Shown here: one piece after another, positions 26,473 through 34,535 of the stretch
How positions within the stretch are numbered: the first letter of the stretch is position 1
Layout: every line of letters begins with the position of its first letter
Assembly: GCA_034423115.1 (NCBI GenBank)
Contig: DAOUJD010000044.1
Location: 62,001-126,000, forward strand
Reading direction: 5' to 3'
Source: Bin87 sp034423115
Lineage (GTDB): Bacteria > Chloroflexota > Dehalococcoidia > Lucifugimonadales > UBA3495
DNA length: 64,000 nt
Notes under the pieces: model-generated
Seen by the model: only the letters and a program-made list of their open reading frames with translations
What the model was told of the DNA's origin: nothing
The model's database searches: none
Made by a program: the position numbers and the translations under genes

Positions 26473-27360
26473 ATGCCTGCCGATGCCCAACACAACGGAG
26501 CCAGTGGCGGCTGGGGCGTGGTGCTACTCTGCCATGGCAGCCAGCGCGGGGCCAGCCGGGATGAATGCTCCTGCGCCTGGGCCGCGGATGGCGCCAGGTT
26601 CCCCGCTTGGTGCCTGGGGTGTCCGAATACGCCCGTGGGACTGCGGCAGGCTGGCGAACGGCTGGCGGAATCGTTGGGAGCCGATGCCGAGCAGGTGATC
26701 GTGTCCTGCTTGGAATTTTTGCCGCCGCACCCGCCGGAGGCGGTTTCTATACTCGCAGACTCCGGCGTCAATCGTGTGGTGATCGCCCCCTACCTGCTGG
26801 GCAACGGCAGGCACGCCACCGTGGAAATGGACGAGGTGCTGGACGACATTGCGACAGCCGCTCCTGGCGTCGAGGTGCACTTGGCACGAGGTCTCGGGGC
26901 GGACGCGCGGATCGCCGACCTGGTGCGTGAGCGCATCGCCGCGCTGCCCGAATACGCCGCCGGTCCGCAAAATGGCAAGCCCACCGGCGTGTTGCTGGTC
27001 AAGGCGGGCACCCAAACCCGCTATGATGACTGCCTGTGGCTGAAGGAGTTGGGCGGCTGGATCGAGCGGGACCTGGGCGAGAATTACGCCGTCTCCGTGG
27101 CGCAATCGCACTACGGCGATCCGACCATGGAGTTCGCTGCGGCCGAACTGATCGAGGAACGCGGGGTAGGCAGCATCATCTGCGCGCCCTACCTGTTCTT
27201 CCCCGGCCTGATCCTGCAGCGTAACGTGCTGGGCACGATGAACAAGTTGCAGGAAGCGTATCCGGAAATCCCGATGTCGGTTGCGCCTCCGCTGGGTGTG
27301 GACGACCGCTTGGTGCAGGTAGCCAGCGATCGGGTGCGAGCAGCGCAGCGCAGTACGTGA
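26473..27360 (+). CDS. cbiX: Sirohydrochlorin cobaltochelatase, CbiX type, with Cys-rich insert
   Basis: 295 residues with two chelatase lobes, inserting Co2+ into sirohydrochlorin at the start of the anaerobic pathway. The ATG at 26473 has GAGGAG eight bases upstream. The N-lobe has VLLCHGS (His21 as metal-base candidate), followed by an insert with Cys32-x-Cys34 and Cys47-x-x-Cys50, then FLPPHPPEAV. The second lobe begins at GVLLVKAGTQTRYDD and includes CAPYLFFPGLI. The four insert cysteines look like a zinc or Fe-S site that ordinary CbiX lobes lack. Confidence 0.9.
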   Translation: MPADAQHNGASGGWGVVLLCHGSQRGASRDECSCAWAADGARFPAWCLGCPNTPVGLRQAGERLAESLGADAEQVIVSCLEFLPPHPPEAVSILADSGVNRVVIAPYLLGNGRHATVEMDEVLDDIATAAPGVEVHLARGLGADARIADLVRERIAALPEYAAGPQNGKPTGVLLVKAGTQTRYDDCLWLKELGGWIERDLGENYAVSVAQSHYGDPTMEFAAAELIEERGVGSIICAPYLFFPGLILQRNVLGTMNKLQEAYPEIPMSVAPPLGVDDRLVQVASDRVRAAQRST

Positions 27361-27369
27361 GCAATTGGT

Positions 27370-27375
27370 TATAAT
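27370..27375 (+). promoter_or_regulatory. Consensus -10 hexamer before the Uma2-family gene
   Basis: A perfect TATAAT, 43-48 bp before the start codon and just after the cbiX stop. No matching -35 is visible. It may allow the inserted gene its own transcript inside the cobalamin block. Confidence 0.35.
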
Positions 27376-27417
27376 GCTTTTAGACCGACGATCTGTCGTC
27401 GTATCGTAAGGATGGCG

Positions 27418-28200
27418 ATGACCACCGCAACGCAAAAGCCGGCGATGCTGCCCTACGTAAAAAGGGGAGAAATCGACTATACCAGTCTGGAATACAACCC
27501 GGACGCGCCGGAGCCGATGCCCGAAGCCATGGAGCAGGAACTCGTAGTCCAGGAAATCATCGGCATTCTCTCGAGTCGGTTCACCGACTTTTGGAGTCGT
27601 CCGGACGTTTTTCTCAGCAGTAATACGATCCTCTGCTACGACCCGACCAATTTGAACGTGCGCCGACAGCCCGACATCTATCTTTCGTTCGGGGTGGACC
27701 AAGCAGCCGTTCGTCGTCGTAAGATTTACCTGCCTTGGGAAGCCGGCAAACCACCGGATCTGGCGCTGGAAGTGGGTTCAGAAAGCACCGGCTCCGAGGA
27801 TACGGTGGTGAAACCCCGGGTATACGCCACCATCGGTATCTCCGAATACTGGCGTTTCGATCCCAGCGGTGGAGAGCATCATGGCGCGCCGATGTCGGGG
27901 GGCATGCTGCGAGACGACGGGTATCATCCGATTGAGCTGGCCACGGAGCCCGACGGCGTGCTCAAAGGGTACAGCGAGGTTATGGGCCTGTTTTTGTGCT
28001 GGGACGACGGCTGGCCTCGCTTTTACGACCCGGTGACTGAATCGTACCTGGAGAATTGGAGGCAGGAGCGGGCCGCGCACGAAGCCGAACGAGCCGCGCA
28101 CGAAGCGGAACGGGCCGCACATGAAGCGGAACGGACCGTTCTCTCGGCGGAAAACGAACGACTGCGGGAATTGGTTCGCCGTTTGCAGTCCGAGGGATAG
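27418..28200 (+). CDS. Uma2-family (DUF820) endonuclease-like protein with coiled-coil tail
   Basis: 260 residues (a second ATG six bases upstream, at 27412, sits directly on the AAGG and is less likely). The PD-(D/E)xK-like core shows VRRQPDIYLSF, PPDLALEVGSES and VKPRVYATIGISEYWRFDP. Such proteins are common, often multi-copy, and of uncertain role. The C-terminal ~45 residues form a heptad-repeat helix (ERAAHEA three times, then ER, LSAENERLRELVRRL), encoded by tandem 21-bp units. It interrupts the cobalamin genes and has no known part in that pathway. Confidence 0.85.
   Translation: MTTATQKPAMLPYVKRGEIDYTSLEYNPDAPEPMPEAMEQELVVQEIIGILSSRFTDFWSRPDVFLSSNTILCYDPTNLNVRRQPDIYLSFGVDQAAVRRRKIYLPWEAGKPPDLALEVGSESTGSEDTVVKPRVYATIGISEYWRFDPSGGEHHGAPMSGGMLRDDGYHPIELATEPDGVLKGYSEVMGLFLCWDDGWPRFYDPVTESYLENWRQERAAHEAERAAHEAERAAHEAERTVLSAENERLRELVRRLQSEG
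28066..28128 (+). repeat. Three tandem 21-bp units coding for a heptad repeat
   Basis: Units 28066-28086, 28087-28107 and 28108-28128 each encode ERAAHEA and differ only at a few synonymous positions. Confidence 0.9.
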
Positions 28201-28273
28201 CTGGCGACACTGGCAGCGCAGCGCAATGAACACGATGAGCCGCATGGAAAACAACTTTGAAGGAAGCGACGGG

Positions 28274-29476
28274 ATGGAACGGCCCGAAAGCGACTACTCG
28301 CGCCCGACCAAGCGCGACCCGCGGGGCATGCGCACGGGCTACACCACCGGCACCACCGCTGCCGCTGCCGCCAAGGCGGCGGTGATCCTGATGCTGTCAG
28401 GCAAAGCGCCGGACGAGGTGTCAGTCCCCCTGCCCGGCGGGCGCGGCTACGCGACTCTGAAAGTGCACAACAGTTGGGCGATGGAACCCTCGGAAGGGGT
28501 GCGGTGCTCCGTGATCAAGGACGGAGGAGACGACCCGGACGTTACCCACGGGGCCGAGATCGTAGTCGGCGTTTGGCGATTGCCGGACGGCAACAAGGGT
28601 TTGCAGATCACCGGCGGCCCGGGCGTTGGCACCGTGACGCGGCCCGGCACCGGGATTGAGGTTGGCGAGCCTGCGGTCACGCGGGTGCCCCGGCGGATGA
28701 TGGCGGACGCGGTCGCGGAGGGACTGGAAGCGTGCGGATGGCCGGCTGAGACCGGCGTGCGGGCGCGGATTTCGGTACCCAACGGGGAGGAGATCGCCAA
28801 GCAGACCACCAACGCGCGCTTGGGCGTGCTCAACGGCATCAGCATTTTGGGCAGCACCGGAATCGTGCAGCCCTTCAGCACAGCGGCGTGGCGGGCCAGC
28901 GTGCACCTGGCGATCGACGTGGCGGCGACCAACGGGCTGGACCACCTGGTGCTTTCTACGGGTACGCGCAGCGAACAGTACACCAGGGAATTGCTGGATT
29001 TGCCAGATATGGCCTACGTCGAGGCGGGCATATTCTCCGGCCCGTCCATGAAGCGGTGCGTGAACAAGGGAATCAAGCGGGTTGCCCACGTTGGGATGGT
29101 TGGAAAATTTTCCAAGATGGCGATGGGATATTTCGTAACTCACGTGGCCGGTAACCAGGTGGATACCGGGTTCTTGGCGGAGTTGGCGGCTCAGTGCGGC
29201 GCGACGGAAGACCTGCAAGAAGAGATGCGCAACGCCTCCAGCGGCCGGCATTTCCAGGAACTGGCCCAGGAACATGGCGTGATGGAAGTTTTTCCCGTGA
29301 TGTGCCAACTGGTATGCGAACAGGCGCAGAAATATCTGGGCGACGACGGTGAAGCCATCATCGTGGACGCGTTGTGCTTTGATTTCGAGGGGAATCTTCT
29401 TGGTTCGGCCAGCACGTCGCCAGAAGGTATCCCGATGCGCGATCCTGCCACAGCAGCGGCAAATGTTGAGGGCTGA
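28274..29476 (+). CDS. cbiD: Cobalt-precorrin-5B C1-methyltransferase (CbiD)
   Basis: 400 residues from the ATG at 28274 (AAGGA nine bases upstream; in-frame ATGs further back lack one). CbiD methylates C-1 during anaerobic ring contraction. Typical segments: MRTGYTTGTTAAAAAKAA near 20, ITGGPGVGTVTRPG near 115, NARLGVLNGISILGSTGIVQPFS near 185 and KFSKMAMGYFVTHV near 285. The last is the conserved KxxK-type region. cbiT overlaps its end. Confidence 0.95.
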   Translation: MERPESDYSRPTKRDPRGMRTGYTTGTTAAAAAKAAVILMLSGKAPDEVSVPLPGGRGYATLKVHNSWAMEPSEGVRCSVIKDGGDDPDVTHGAEIVVGVWRLPDGNKGLQITGGPGVGTVTRPGTGIEVGEPAVTRVPRRMMADAVAEGLEACGWPAETGVRARISVPNGEEIAKQTTNARLGVLNGISILGSTGIVQPFSTAAWRASVHLAIDVAATNGLDHLVLSTGTRSEQYTRELLDLPDMAYVEAGIFSGPSMKRCVNKGIKRVAHVGMVGKFSKMAMGYFVTHVAGNQVDTGFLAELAAQCGATEDLQEEMRNASSGRHFQELAQEHGVMEVFPVMCQLVCEQAQKYLGDDGEAIIVDALCFDFEGNLLGSASTSPEGIPMRDPATAAANVEG

Positions 29477-30110
29477 CCCGACGGTGAGAAACTCCAAGGC
29501 CGGCTGCGTCGGCGGCAATCCGGACCTGGAGCGTCCGTTGGGTTTGCCGGATGACGCGTTCGAGCAGCGCAAGCCGGTGCGGGGCCAGATCACCAAGTCG
29601 GAAGTGCGGGCGGTGAGCCTTTACGCATTGGGATTGAAGCCCGACAGCGTGGTGTGGGACATCGGCGCCGGCACTGGCTCGGTTGCGGTCGAGGCGGCCA
29701 GGATCGCATACCGAGGCCAGGTTTTCGCTGTGGACAAGGACGTGGACAGCGCGGGACTGTTGGAAAGCAACGTGGCGCGTTATGGTGACGCACGAGTTAC
29801 CGTAGTGATCGGCGCGGCGCCCGAGGTGCTGCGGGAACTGCCCGACCCTGACTCGGTATTCATCGGCGGCGGCGGGTCTGCCATGCCTCGGATCATGGAT
29901 GAGGTGGTGGGCAGGTTGCGCACCGGAGGTCGCGTGGTTGCGAATTTCGCGGTGATGGAGCGGGCCAACGACACATACAAAGCAATGAGGGATCTGTCAC
30001 TCGGACCCCAGATGACGATGATTGCGGCGTCGAGAGGACGCGAACTGCCCGATGAAACCCTGCGGCTGGAAGCAATGAACCCGGTATTTGTAGTGTGGGG
30101 GCAAAAATGA
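29463..30110 (+). CDS. cbiT: Cobalt-precorrin-6B/7 C15-methyltransferase, decarboxylating (CbiT)
   Basis: 215 residues from the ATG at 29463, which overlaps the cbiD stop by 14 bp; a GTG at 29484 is an alternative start. It is a Rossmann-fold SAM methyltransferase with motif I VWDIGAGTGSVAVEAAR near 60, FAVDKD, and SVFIGGGGSAMPRIMDEVV near 125. It adds the C-15 methyl and removes the C-12 acetate carboxyl. There is no CbiE domain, so it is a stand-alone CbiT rather than a CobL-type fusion. Confidence 0.93.
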   Translation: MLRADPTVRNSKAGCVGGNPDLERPLGLPDDAFEQRKPVRGQITKSEVRAVSLYALGLKPDSVVWDIGAGTGSVAVEAARIAYRGQVFAVDKDVDSAGLLESNVARYGDARVTVVIGAAPEVLRELPDPDSVFIGGGGSAMPRIMDEVVGRLRTGGRVVANFAVMERANDTYKAMRDLSLGPQMTMIAASRGRELPDETLRLEAMNPVFVVWGQK

Positions 30111-30823
30111 CGACCCCCTCCGACCACGGACGCCTATACGGCGTGGGCGTGGGTCCCGGCGATCCTGAGTTGCTGACCGTCAAAGCGCAGCGGGTTCTGC
30201 AATCGGTGCCGGTGATCTGGGTGCCGCAGGCCGGCGTGAGCCGGGAGAGCTATGCCTACAGCATCGTAAAGCATCTGATCGACGAAGCGAATCAGCAAGT
30301 GGTGCGGGCCAAGTTTCCGACCAATGACGAAGACGCTGCCGGAGAGGTCTGGCGGAACGCGGCGCGGGACCTGGCCGTGCACCTGGAGGCGGGCAAGGAT
30401 GTGGCCTTCATCACTGAAGGCGACCCGATGCTGTATAGCACGTTCGCCTACGTGCTGGAGACCATACAGGATGAGTACCCGCACCTGCCCGTGGAGGTGA
30501 TTCCCGGCGTATCCTCGGTGATGGCCGCGGCGGCATCGGCGGCGGCTCCGCTGGTGCATCACGGCCAGAGGCTCGCTATCCTGCCGGCAGTGTACGGCAT
30601 CGACGACCTGCGCGAAGCCATCGCCCTGTACGACACCATCGTGCTGATGAAGGTCAACCGCACGTTGTTGGACGCGCTGGCGAACTTGGAACGCCTCGGC
30701 CTTGCGGGGCGCACGATCTACGTGCGTCGGGCCACGACCGAAAGCGAGCGAGTAGTGCGCGACATACACGAACTTTCCAACGAAGACCTCGATTATTTCT
30801 CGCTGCTCATCATCCGGCGGTAG
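30107..30823 (+). CDS. cbiL: (Cobalt-)precorrin-2 C20-methyltransferase
   Basis: 238 residues; the ATG overlaps the cbiT stop as ATGA. Tetrapyrrole methylase fold with GVGVGPGDPELLTVKAQR at the N-terminus, ITEGDPMLYSTF near 100 and VIPGVSSVMAAAASAAAPLV near 128. The GDPMLYST form of the second motif is characteristic of CbiL/CobI among the Cbi methylases. It uses SAM to methylate C-20, the carbon later expelled from the ring. Confidence 0.93.
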   Translation: MTTPSDHGRLYGVGVGPGDPELLTVKAQRVLQSVPVIWVPQAGVSRESYAYSIVKHLIDEANQQVVRAKFPTNDEDAAGEVWRNAARDLAVHLEAGKDVAFITEGDPMLYSTFAYVLETIQDEYPHLPVEVIPGVSSVMAAAASAAAPLVHHGQRLAILPAVYGIDDLREAIALYDTIVLMKVNRTLLDALANLERLGLAGRTIYVRRATTESERVVRDIHELSNEDLDYFSLLIIRR

Positions 30824-30852
30824 TCGGAGAGAGCGCCCCGGAGGGACACCAC

Positions 30853-31746
30853 ATGGACAACAACGGCAAGGTGTACATCATCGGGGCGGGCCCCGGCGAT
30901 CCAGAACTGCTCACGCTGAAGGCCAAGCGCATCATCGACGACGCTGACGTGATCATCTACGCGGACTCGCTGGTGCCGGCCGAGATTGCTGGATTCGCCA
31001 AGCCGGGCGCGGAGGTGTACGGCAGCAAGGAAATGGCCCTGCCCGAAATCATGGAGGTCACGTTGCGTGCCGTGAGCGAGGGCAAGACGGTGGCGCGTAT
31101 CCAGAGCGGTGATCCCTCCCTTTACGGAGCCACTCTGGAGCAGATGCGGGTCCTGGAACGGGAAAAGGTTGACTACGAGATCATCCCCGGCGTCAGCGCG
31201 GTGTTCGCCGCCGCCGCGGTCCTGAAGTCCGAACTGACCGTGCCTGAGGTCTCGCAGACCGTGATCATGACCCGCGCCGAGGGCCGCGTTCCCATGCCGG
31301 AGGGCGAGGCGCTGGTAGATTTGGCGCGCCATCACAGCACGCTGGCAATTTTCCTGAGCGTGACCAGGATGTTCCGCATCGCCAACCAGTTGCAGGAGGC
31401 TGGGTATCCCGCCAACACGCCGGTTGCGGTAGCGTATCGCGTTGGCTGGCCCGACGAAAAGATCATCAGGGGCACCTTGGCTGACATCGCTGAAAAGGTG
31501 CGCGAGGCCAAAATCACCCTGCAAGCCTTGATCATCGTGGGCAAAGCCGTTGACCCCGAACTGCTCAACCCCGATTCTGATGAGCGGGTCGCGGTCTCGC
31601 ACCTATATTCGGACGACTACACTCACCTGTATCGCCGGGCGGGCCAGGGAGACCATGCCGATGCCGACCGCGCCGACCTCTACGACGCCGGCGGTTACGA
31701 GATCCATCCGGAGCCTGCGACACCCGCGCCCACCGGCGACGATTAG
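30853..31746 (+). CDS. cbiF: Cobalt-precorrin-4 C11-methyltransferase (CbiF)
   Basis: 297 residues. Tetrapyrrole methylase with VYIIGAGPGDPELLTLKAKR near 8, IQSGDPSLYGATLEQM near 83, IIPGVSAVFAAAAVLKSELTVPE near 113 and VIMTRAEGRVPMPEGE near 141. The TRAEGR-type sequence is typical of CbiF/CobM. The C-terminal ~45 residues (YSDDYTHLYRRA onwards) are an acidic tail not needed for the fold. It follows cbiL by 29 bp. Confidence 0.94.
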   Translation: MDNNGKVYIIGAGPGDPELLTLKAKRIIDDADVIIYADSLVPAEIAGFAKPGAEVYGSKEMALPEIMEVTLRAVSEGKTVARIQSGDPSLYGATLEQMRVLEREKVDYEIIPGVSAVFAAAAVLKSELTVPEVSQTVIMTRAEGRVPMPEGEALVDLARHHSTLAIFLSVTRMFRIANQLQEAGYPANTPVAVAYRVGWPDEKIIRGTLADIAEKVREAKITLQALIIVGKAVDPELLNPDSDERVAVSHLYSDDYTHLYRRAGQGDHADADRADLYDAGGYEIHPEPATPAPTGDD

Positions 31747-31758
31747 ACGTACAAGGTC

Positions 31759-32886
31759 GTGTCCTCCGCTTACAGCCCAAGCACTGCAATAGTGGCGGTG
31801 TCAAAGCCCGGCGCCGCGTTGGCGCGGCGGCTGGCATCCAGCTTGCCCGGCACCGAACTACATCTTGAACGCCGATTGGCCGAAGGCTCCGAAGGCGATA
31901 CTCGCTTCTACGACCTTCCGTTGCGTCCGGTATTGCAGAATCTATTTGTCAACCGCGACGCTCTGATTGTCTTCCTGCCCATTGGGGCGGCCGTGCGCCT
32001 GTTGGCTCCGGTATTCGCGGGTAAGAAGCGCGACGCCGCAGTGGTATGCGTGGATGACGGCGGTCGATTCGCGATCAGCGTCCTGTCCGGCCATGTGGGC
32101 GGCGGCGACGAACTGGCCCGGAGGGTTGCCGAAGCGATTGGCGCACAGGCCGTGATCACCTCTGCGTCGGACGCGTTGAACGTGACGGCTATTGATCTGG
32201 TGGGTAGAGGGCAAGGCTGGTGGATCGACGCAACACCAACCGATCTGACGCGATCGGCGGCAGCGGTGGTGAACGGCGAAGCCGTCGCGCTGTGGCTGGA
32301 TCCTGAAACGGGAGCGCGGTGGCCTGATGAGTCCCCAAAATCCGACGGTATCATCGAGGTGGGCGACCTGGCTCGGGCGTTGAGCGACGAGTTTGCGGCA
32401 GCGTTGATCGTGTCGGACCGGATGTTGACGGTCAATGCCACACATCCCGTGATCACGTACCGGCCGCCGACGTTGGTGGCGGGTGTGGGGTGCCGCCGGG
32501 GAGTCGATGCGAAACACCTGAGGAGTTTGGTCGAAGAAACGCTCGAAAAGCACGGCTTGGCGCTACAGAGCATGGCAAAAATCGCCACCGCCGACATCAA
32601 GGCCGACGAACCGGGAATCATCGAATTGGCGGAATCGTTGGGAGTCCCGCTGGCGATTTACACCGCCGAGGAGTTAAACGCCGCCGTGAACCAGCCCGTC
32701 GTCGCGGAATCCAGCAGCGAGTTGAACCAGCCCACCCCATCCGCCGCTCAAGACCTGCTCGGCGCGTTCGGTGTGTCTGAGCCGGCGGCGATGCTGGCGG
32801 CCGGTGCGGGTGGGCTGGTGGTGCCGCGCACCAAATCGGATCGGGCGACGGTGGCGGTGGCACGAATCGCCAATCGCTCGCAATAA
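31759..32886 (+). CDS. cbiG: Cobalt-precorrin-5A hydrolase (CbiG)
   Basis: 375 residues from GTG 31759, 12 bp after cbiF. CbiG opens the delta-lactone and releases C-20 as acetaldehyde. The N-terminal domain carries FLPIGAAVRLLAP near 72 and VCVDDGGRFAISVLSGHVGGGDELAR near 96. The C-terminal domain has LVAGVGCRRGVDAKHL near 240 and ADIKADEPGIIELAESLGVPLAIYTAEELN near 275. Length fits the full two-domain enzyme. Confidence 0.94.
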   Translation: MSSAYSPSTAIVAVSKPGAALARRLASSLPGTELHLERRLAEGSEGDTRFYDLPLRPVLQNLFVNRDALIVFLPIGAAVRLLAPVFAGKKRDAAVVCVDDGGRFAISVLSGHVGGGDELARRVAEAIGAQAVITSASDALNVTAIDLVGRGQGWWIDATPTDLTRSAAAVVNGEAVALWLDPETGARWPDESPKSDGIIEVGDLARALSDEFAAALIVSDRMLTVNATHPVITYRPPTLVAGVGCRRGVDAKHLRSLVEETLEKHGLALQSMAKIATADIKADEPGIIELAESLGVPLAIYTAEELNAAVNQPVVAESSSELNQPTPSAAQDLLGAFGVSEPAAMLAAGAGGLVVPRTKSDRATVAVARIANRSQ

Positions 32887-32900
32887 TCATCGGAACGTAT

Positions 32901-33659
32901 ATGAGCAACGGAAAACTTTACCTGGTTGGACTCGGGCCCGGCGACGCCGGCCACCTCACGCCGGCCGCCGCCGCCGCCATCACCGAAAGCGACGAACTGG
33001 TCGGCTACCGGTTCTACATCGACCAGGTGTCCGACGCCGCGGCGGCCAAGGTCAGCCACCCCATGGAACTGGGGCAGGAACTGGAGCGGGCCGCGCTGGC
33101 CGTGGACATCGCGTATTCGGGCAAGACCGTAGCGGTGGTGTCGTCCGGCGACGCCGGAATTTACGGGATGGCCGGGCCGGTGTTCCGGGTGCTGACCGAC
33201 CGGCGTTGGGATGGACAAAGCCCAGCCGTGGAAACGGTGCCGGGTGTATCGGCGCTACAGTCGGCGGCGGCGCTGTTGGGATCGCCGCTGATGCAGGACT
33301 TCTGCGCCATCAGCCTCAGCAATCTGCTCACACCCTGGGAACAGATACGGCGACGCCTGGAAGCCGCCGCAGCCGGCGATTTCGTCACGGTGTTGTACAA
33401 CCCGCGCAGCCGGCGGCGAGTAACGCAGCTGGAGGAGGCGCGAGAGATCTACCTGGCGCACCGCAGCGCCGATACTCCGGTGGGCATCGTGCGACACGCC
33501 TTCCGTCCCGAGCAGGCCGTTGGGCTGGCGGATCTGGGCGGCCTCGACGGGGACAAGTTGGGCATCGACATGTTCACCACCGTGGTGATCGGCAACTCGA
33601 ACACCTACGTACACAATGGGCGCATGGTCACCCCGCGCGGCTACGAGGTCAAGGGTTAG
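32901..33659 (+). CDS. cbiH: Cobalt-precorrin-3B C17-methyltransferase (CbiH)
   Basis: 252 residues. Tetrapyrrole methylase with LYLVGLGPGDAGHLTPAAAA at the N-terminus, VVSSGDAGIYGMAGPVF near 76 and TVPGVSALQSAAALLGSPLMQDF near 112. The SSGDAGIYGMA motif and the MQDFCAISLSNLLTPWE segment mark CbiH/CobJ, which methylates C-17 with ring contraction. Last gene of the cobalamin block. Confidence 0.95.
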   Translation: MSNGKLYLVGLGPGDAGHLTPAAAAAITESDELVGYRFYIDQVSDAAAAKVSHPMELGQELERAALAVDIAYSGKTVAVVSSGDAGIYGMAGPVFRVLTDRRWDGQSPAVETVPGVSALQSAAALLGSPLMQDFCAISLSNLLTPWEQIRRRLEAAAAGDFVTVLYNPRSRRRVTQLEEAREIYLAHRSADTPVGIVRHAFRPEQAVGLADLGGLDGDKLGIDMFTTVVIGNSNTYVHNGRMVTPRGYEVKG

Positions 33660-33672
33660 CGCGCAGCGATGC

Positions 33673-33681
33673 TGTTATACT
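33673..33681 (+). promoter_or_regulatory. Extended -10 promoter candidate (second aldolase gene)
   Basis: TGTTATACT, identical to the upstream candidate before leuS, 43 bp before the GTG start at 33725. No clear -35. Confidence 0.35.
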
Positions 33682-33724
33682 CCGCCGAGATTGTTTGAAC
33701 ACCCCAATCCACAGGAGGCGCGCC

Positions 33725-34471
33725 GTGCCAGCCATACGTACCAACCCAGCGAAAGAGAAGTTGCAGCGGGGTGAACCCACCACCTGCATTTCCGGCCTGA
33801 TGAGCAGCGAGATCATCGATTTTCTGGGCCCGGTCGGGTTCGATTCGGTGTGGATGGAGTGCGAGCACGGCCCGGTGGACTGGGAGACGCTGGGCGACAT
33901 GACGCGGGCCTGCGACCTGTGGGGCATGGCGTCCATCACCCGCTGCAATGGCAACGACGCAGGACTGATTACGCGGACGCTGGACCGTGGCTCCATGGGC
34001 GTGGTGCTGCCCCACGTGAACACGCGGGAAGAGGCAGAGGCAGCCGCCGGCGCGGCCAAGTTCGCCCCGCTGGGCTACCGTGGAATGTTTGGAGGCCGGC
34101 AATCTTTCGGCGTGCCGGACTATGTGCATAGAGCAAATGATCAAACCATGGTCGTAGTCCTGATCGAAGAGGTCACTGCCCTGGACAACCTGGACGAGAT
34201 CCTCAAGGTGGACGATATCGACGTTTTCTTCGTTGCGCCGACCGATCTGTCCCAGACGATGGGGCACATCGGAAATGTGGGTCATCCTGAAGTCCAGGCG
34301 GCCATCGACGACGCCATCGCCCGCATTGTCAACGCCGGGCGAACTGCGGGCACGCTGGTCAACGACGACAACGTGGCGTCGTATGTGGACAAGGGCGCCC
34401 GGTTCCTGATGACGTCGTGGAACGCCTGGGTGGCGCGCGGAGCCTCGGAATTCCTGGGGCGCATACCCTAA
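33725..34471 (+). CDS. HpcH/HpaI aldolase/citrate lyase family protein (second copy)
   Basis: 248 residues from GTG 33725, with a perfect AGGAGG six bases upstream; the frame is open far back but overlaps cbiH out of phase. Motifs: GFDSVWMECEHGPVDWE near 39-55, DRGSMGVVLPHV near 87, GYRGMFGGRQSFG near 118 and VFFVAPTDLSQTMGHI near 170. These place it in the same family as the protein at 13365, though clearly diverged. A pyruvate- or acetaldehyde-type C-C lyase is likely; the substrate is unknown. Confidence 0.9.
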   Translation: MPAIRTNPAKEKLQRGEPTTCISGLMSSEIIDFLGPVGFDSVWMECEHGPVDWETLGDMTRACDLWGMASITRCNGNDAGLITRTLDRGSMGVVLPHVNTREEAEAAAGAAKFAPLGYRGMFGGRQSFGVPDYVHRANDQTMVVVLIEEVTALDNLDEILKVDDIDVFFVAPTDLSQTMGHIGNVGHPEVQAAIDDAIARIVNAGRTAGTLVNDDNVASYVDKGARFLMTSWNAWVARGASEFLGRIP

Positions 34472-34483
34472 CGCAACGAAAGT

Positions 34484-34504
34484 GGGCAGGCTACGAGCCT
34501 GCCC
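34484..34504. terminator. Perfect 9-bp stem-loop between convergent genes
   Basis: GGGCAGGCT, loop ACG, AGCCTGCCC. It lies between the stops of the aldolase (+) and LysR (-) genes. No long T run on either strand, so its strength as a terminator is uncertain. Confidence 0.5.
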
Positions 34505-34535
34505 CGAAAAACCAGAATTGCCGGTAGGGAGCGGT

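Noticed and set aside
28066..28128. Three regularly spaced 21-bp repeats, considered as a CRISPR-like array
   Set aside because: There are no spacers; the units are contiguous and code for a heptad repeat in the Uma2-family protein.
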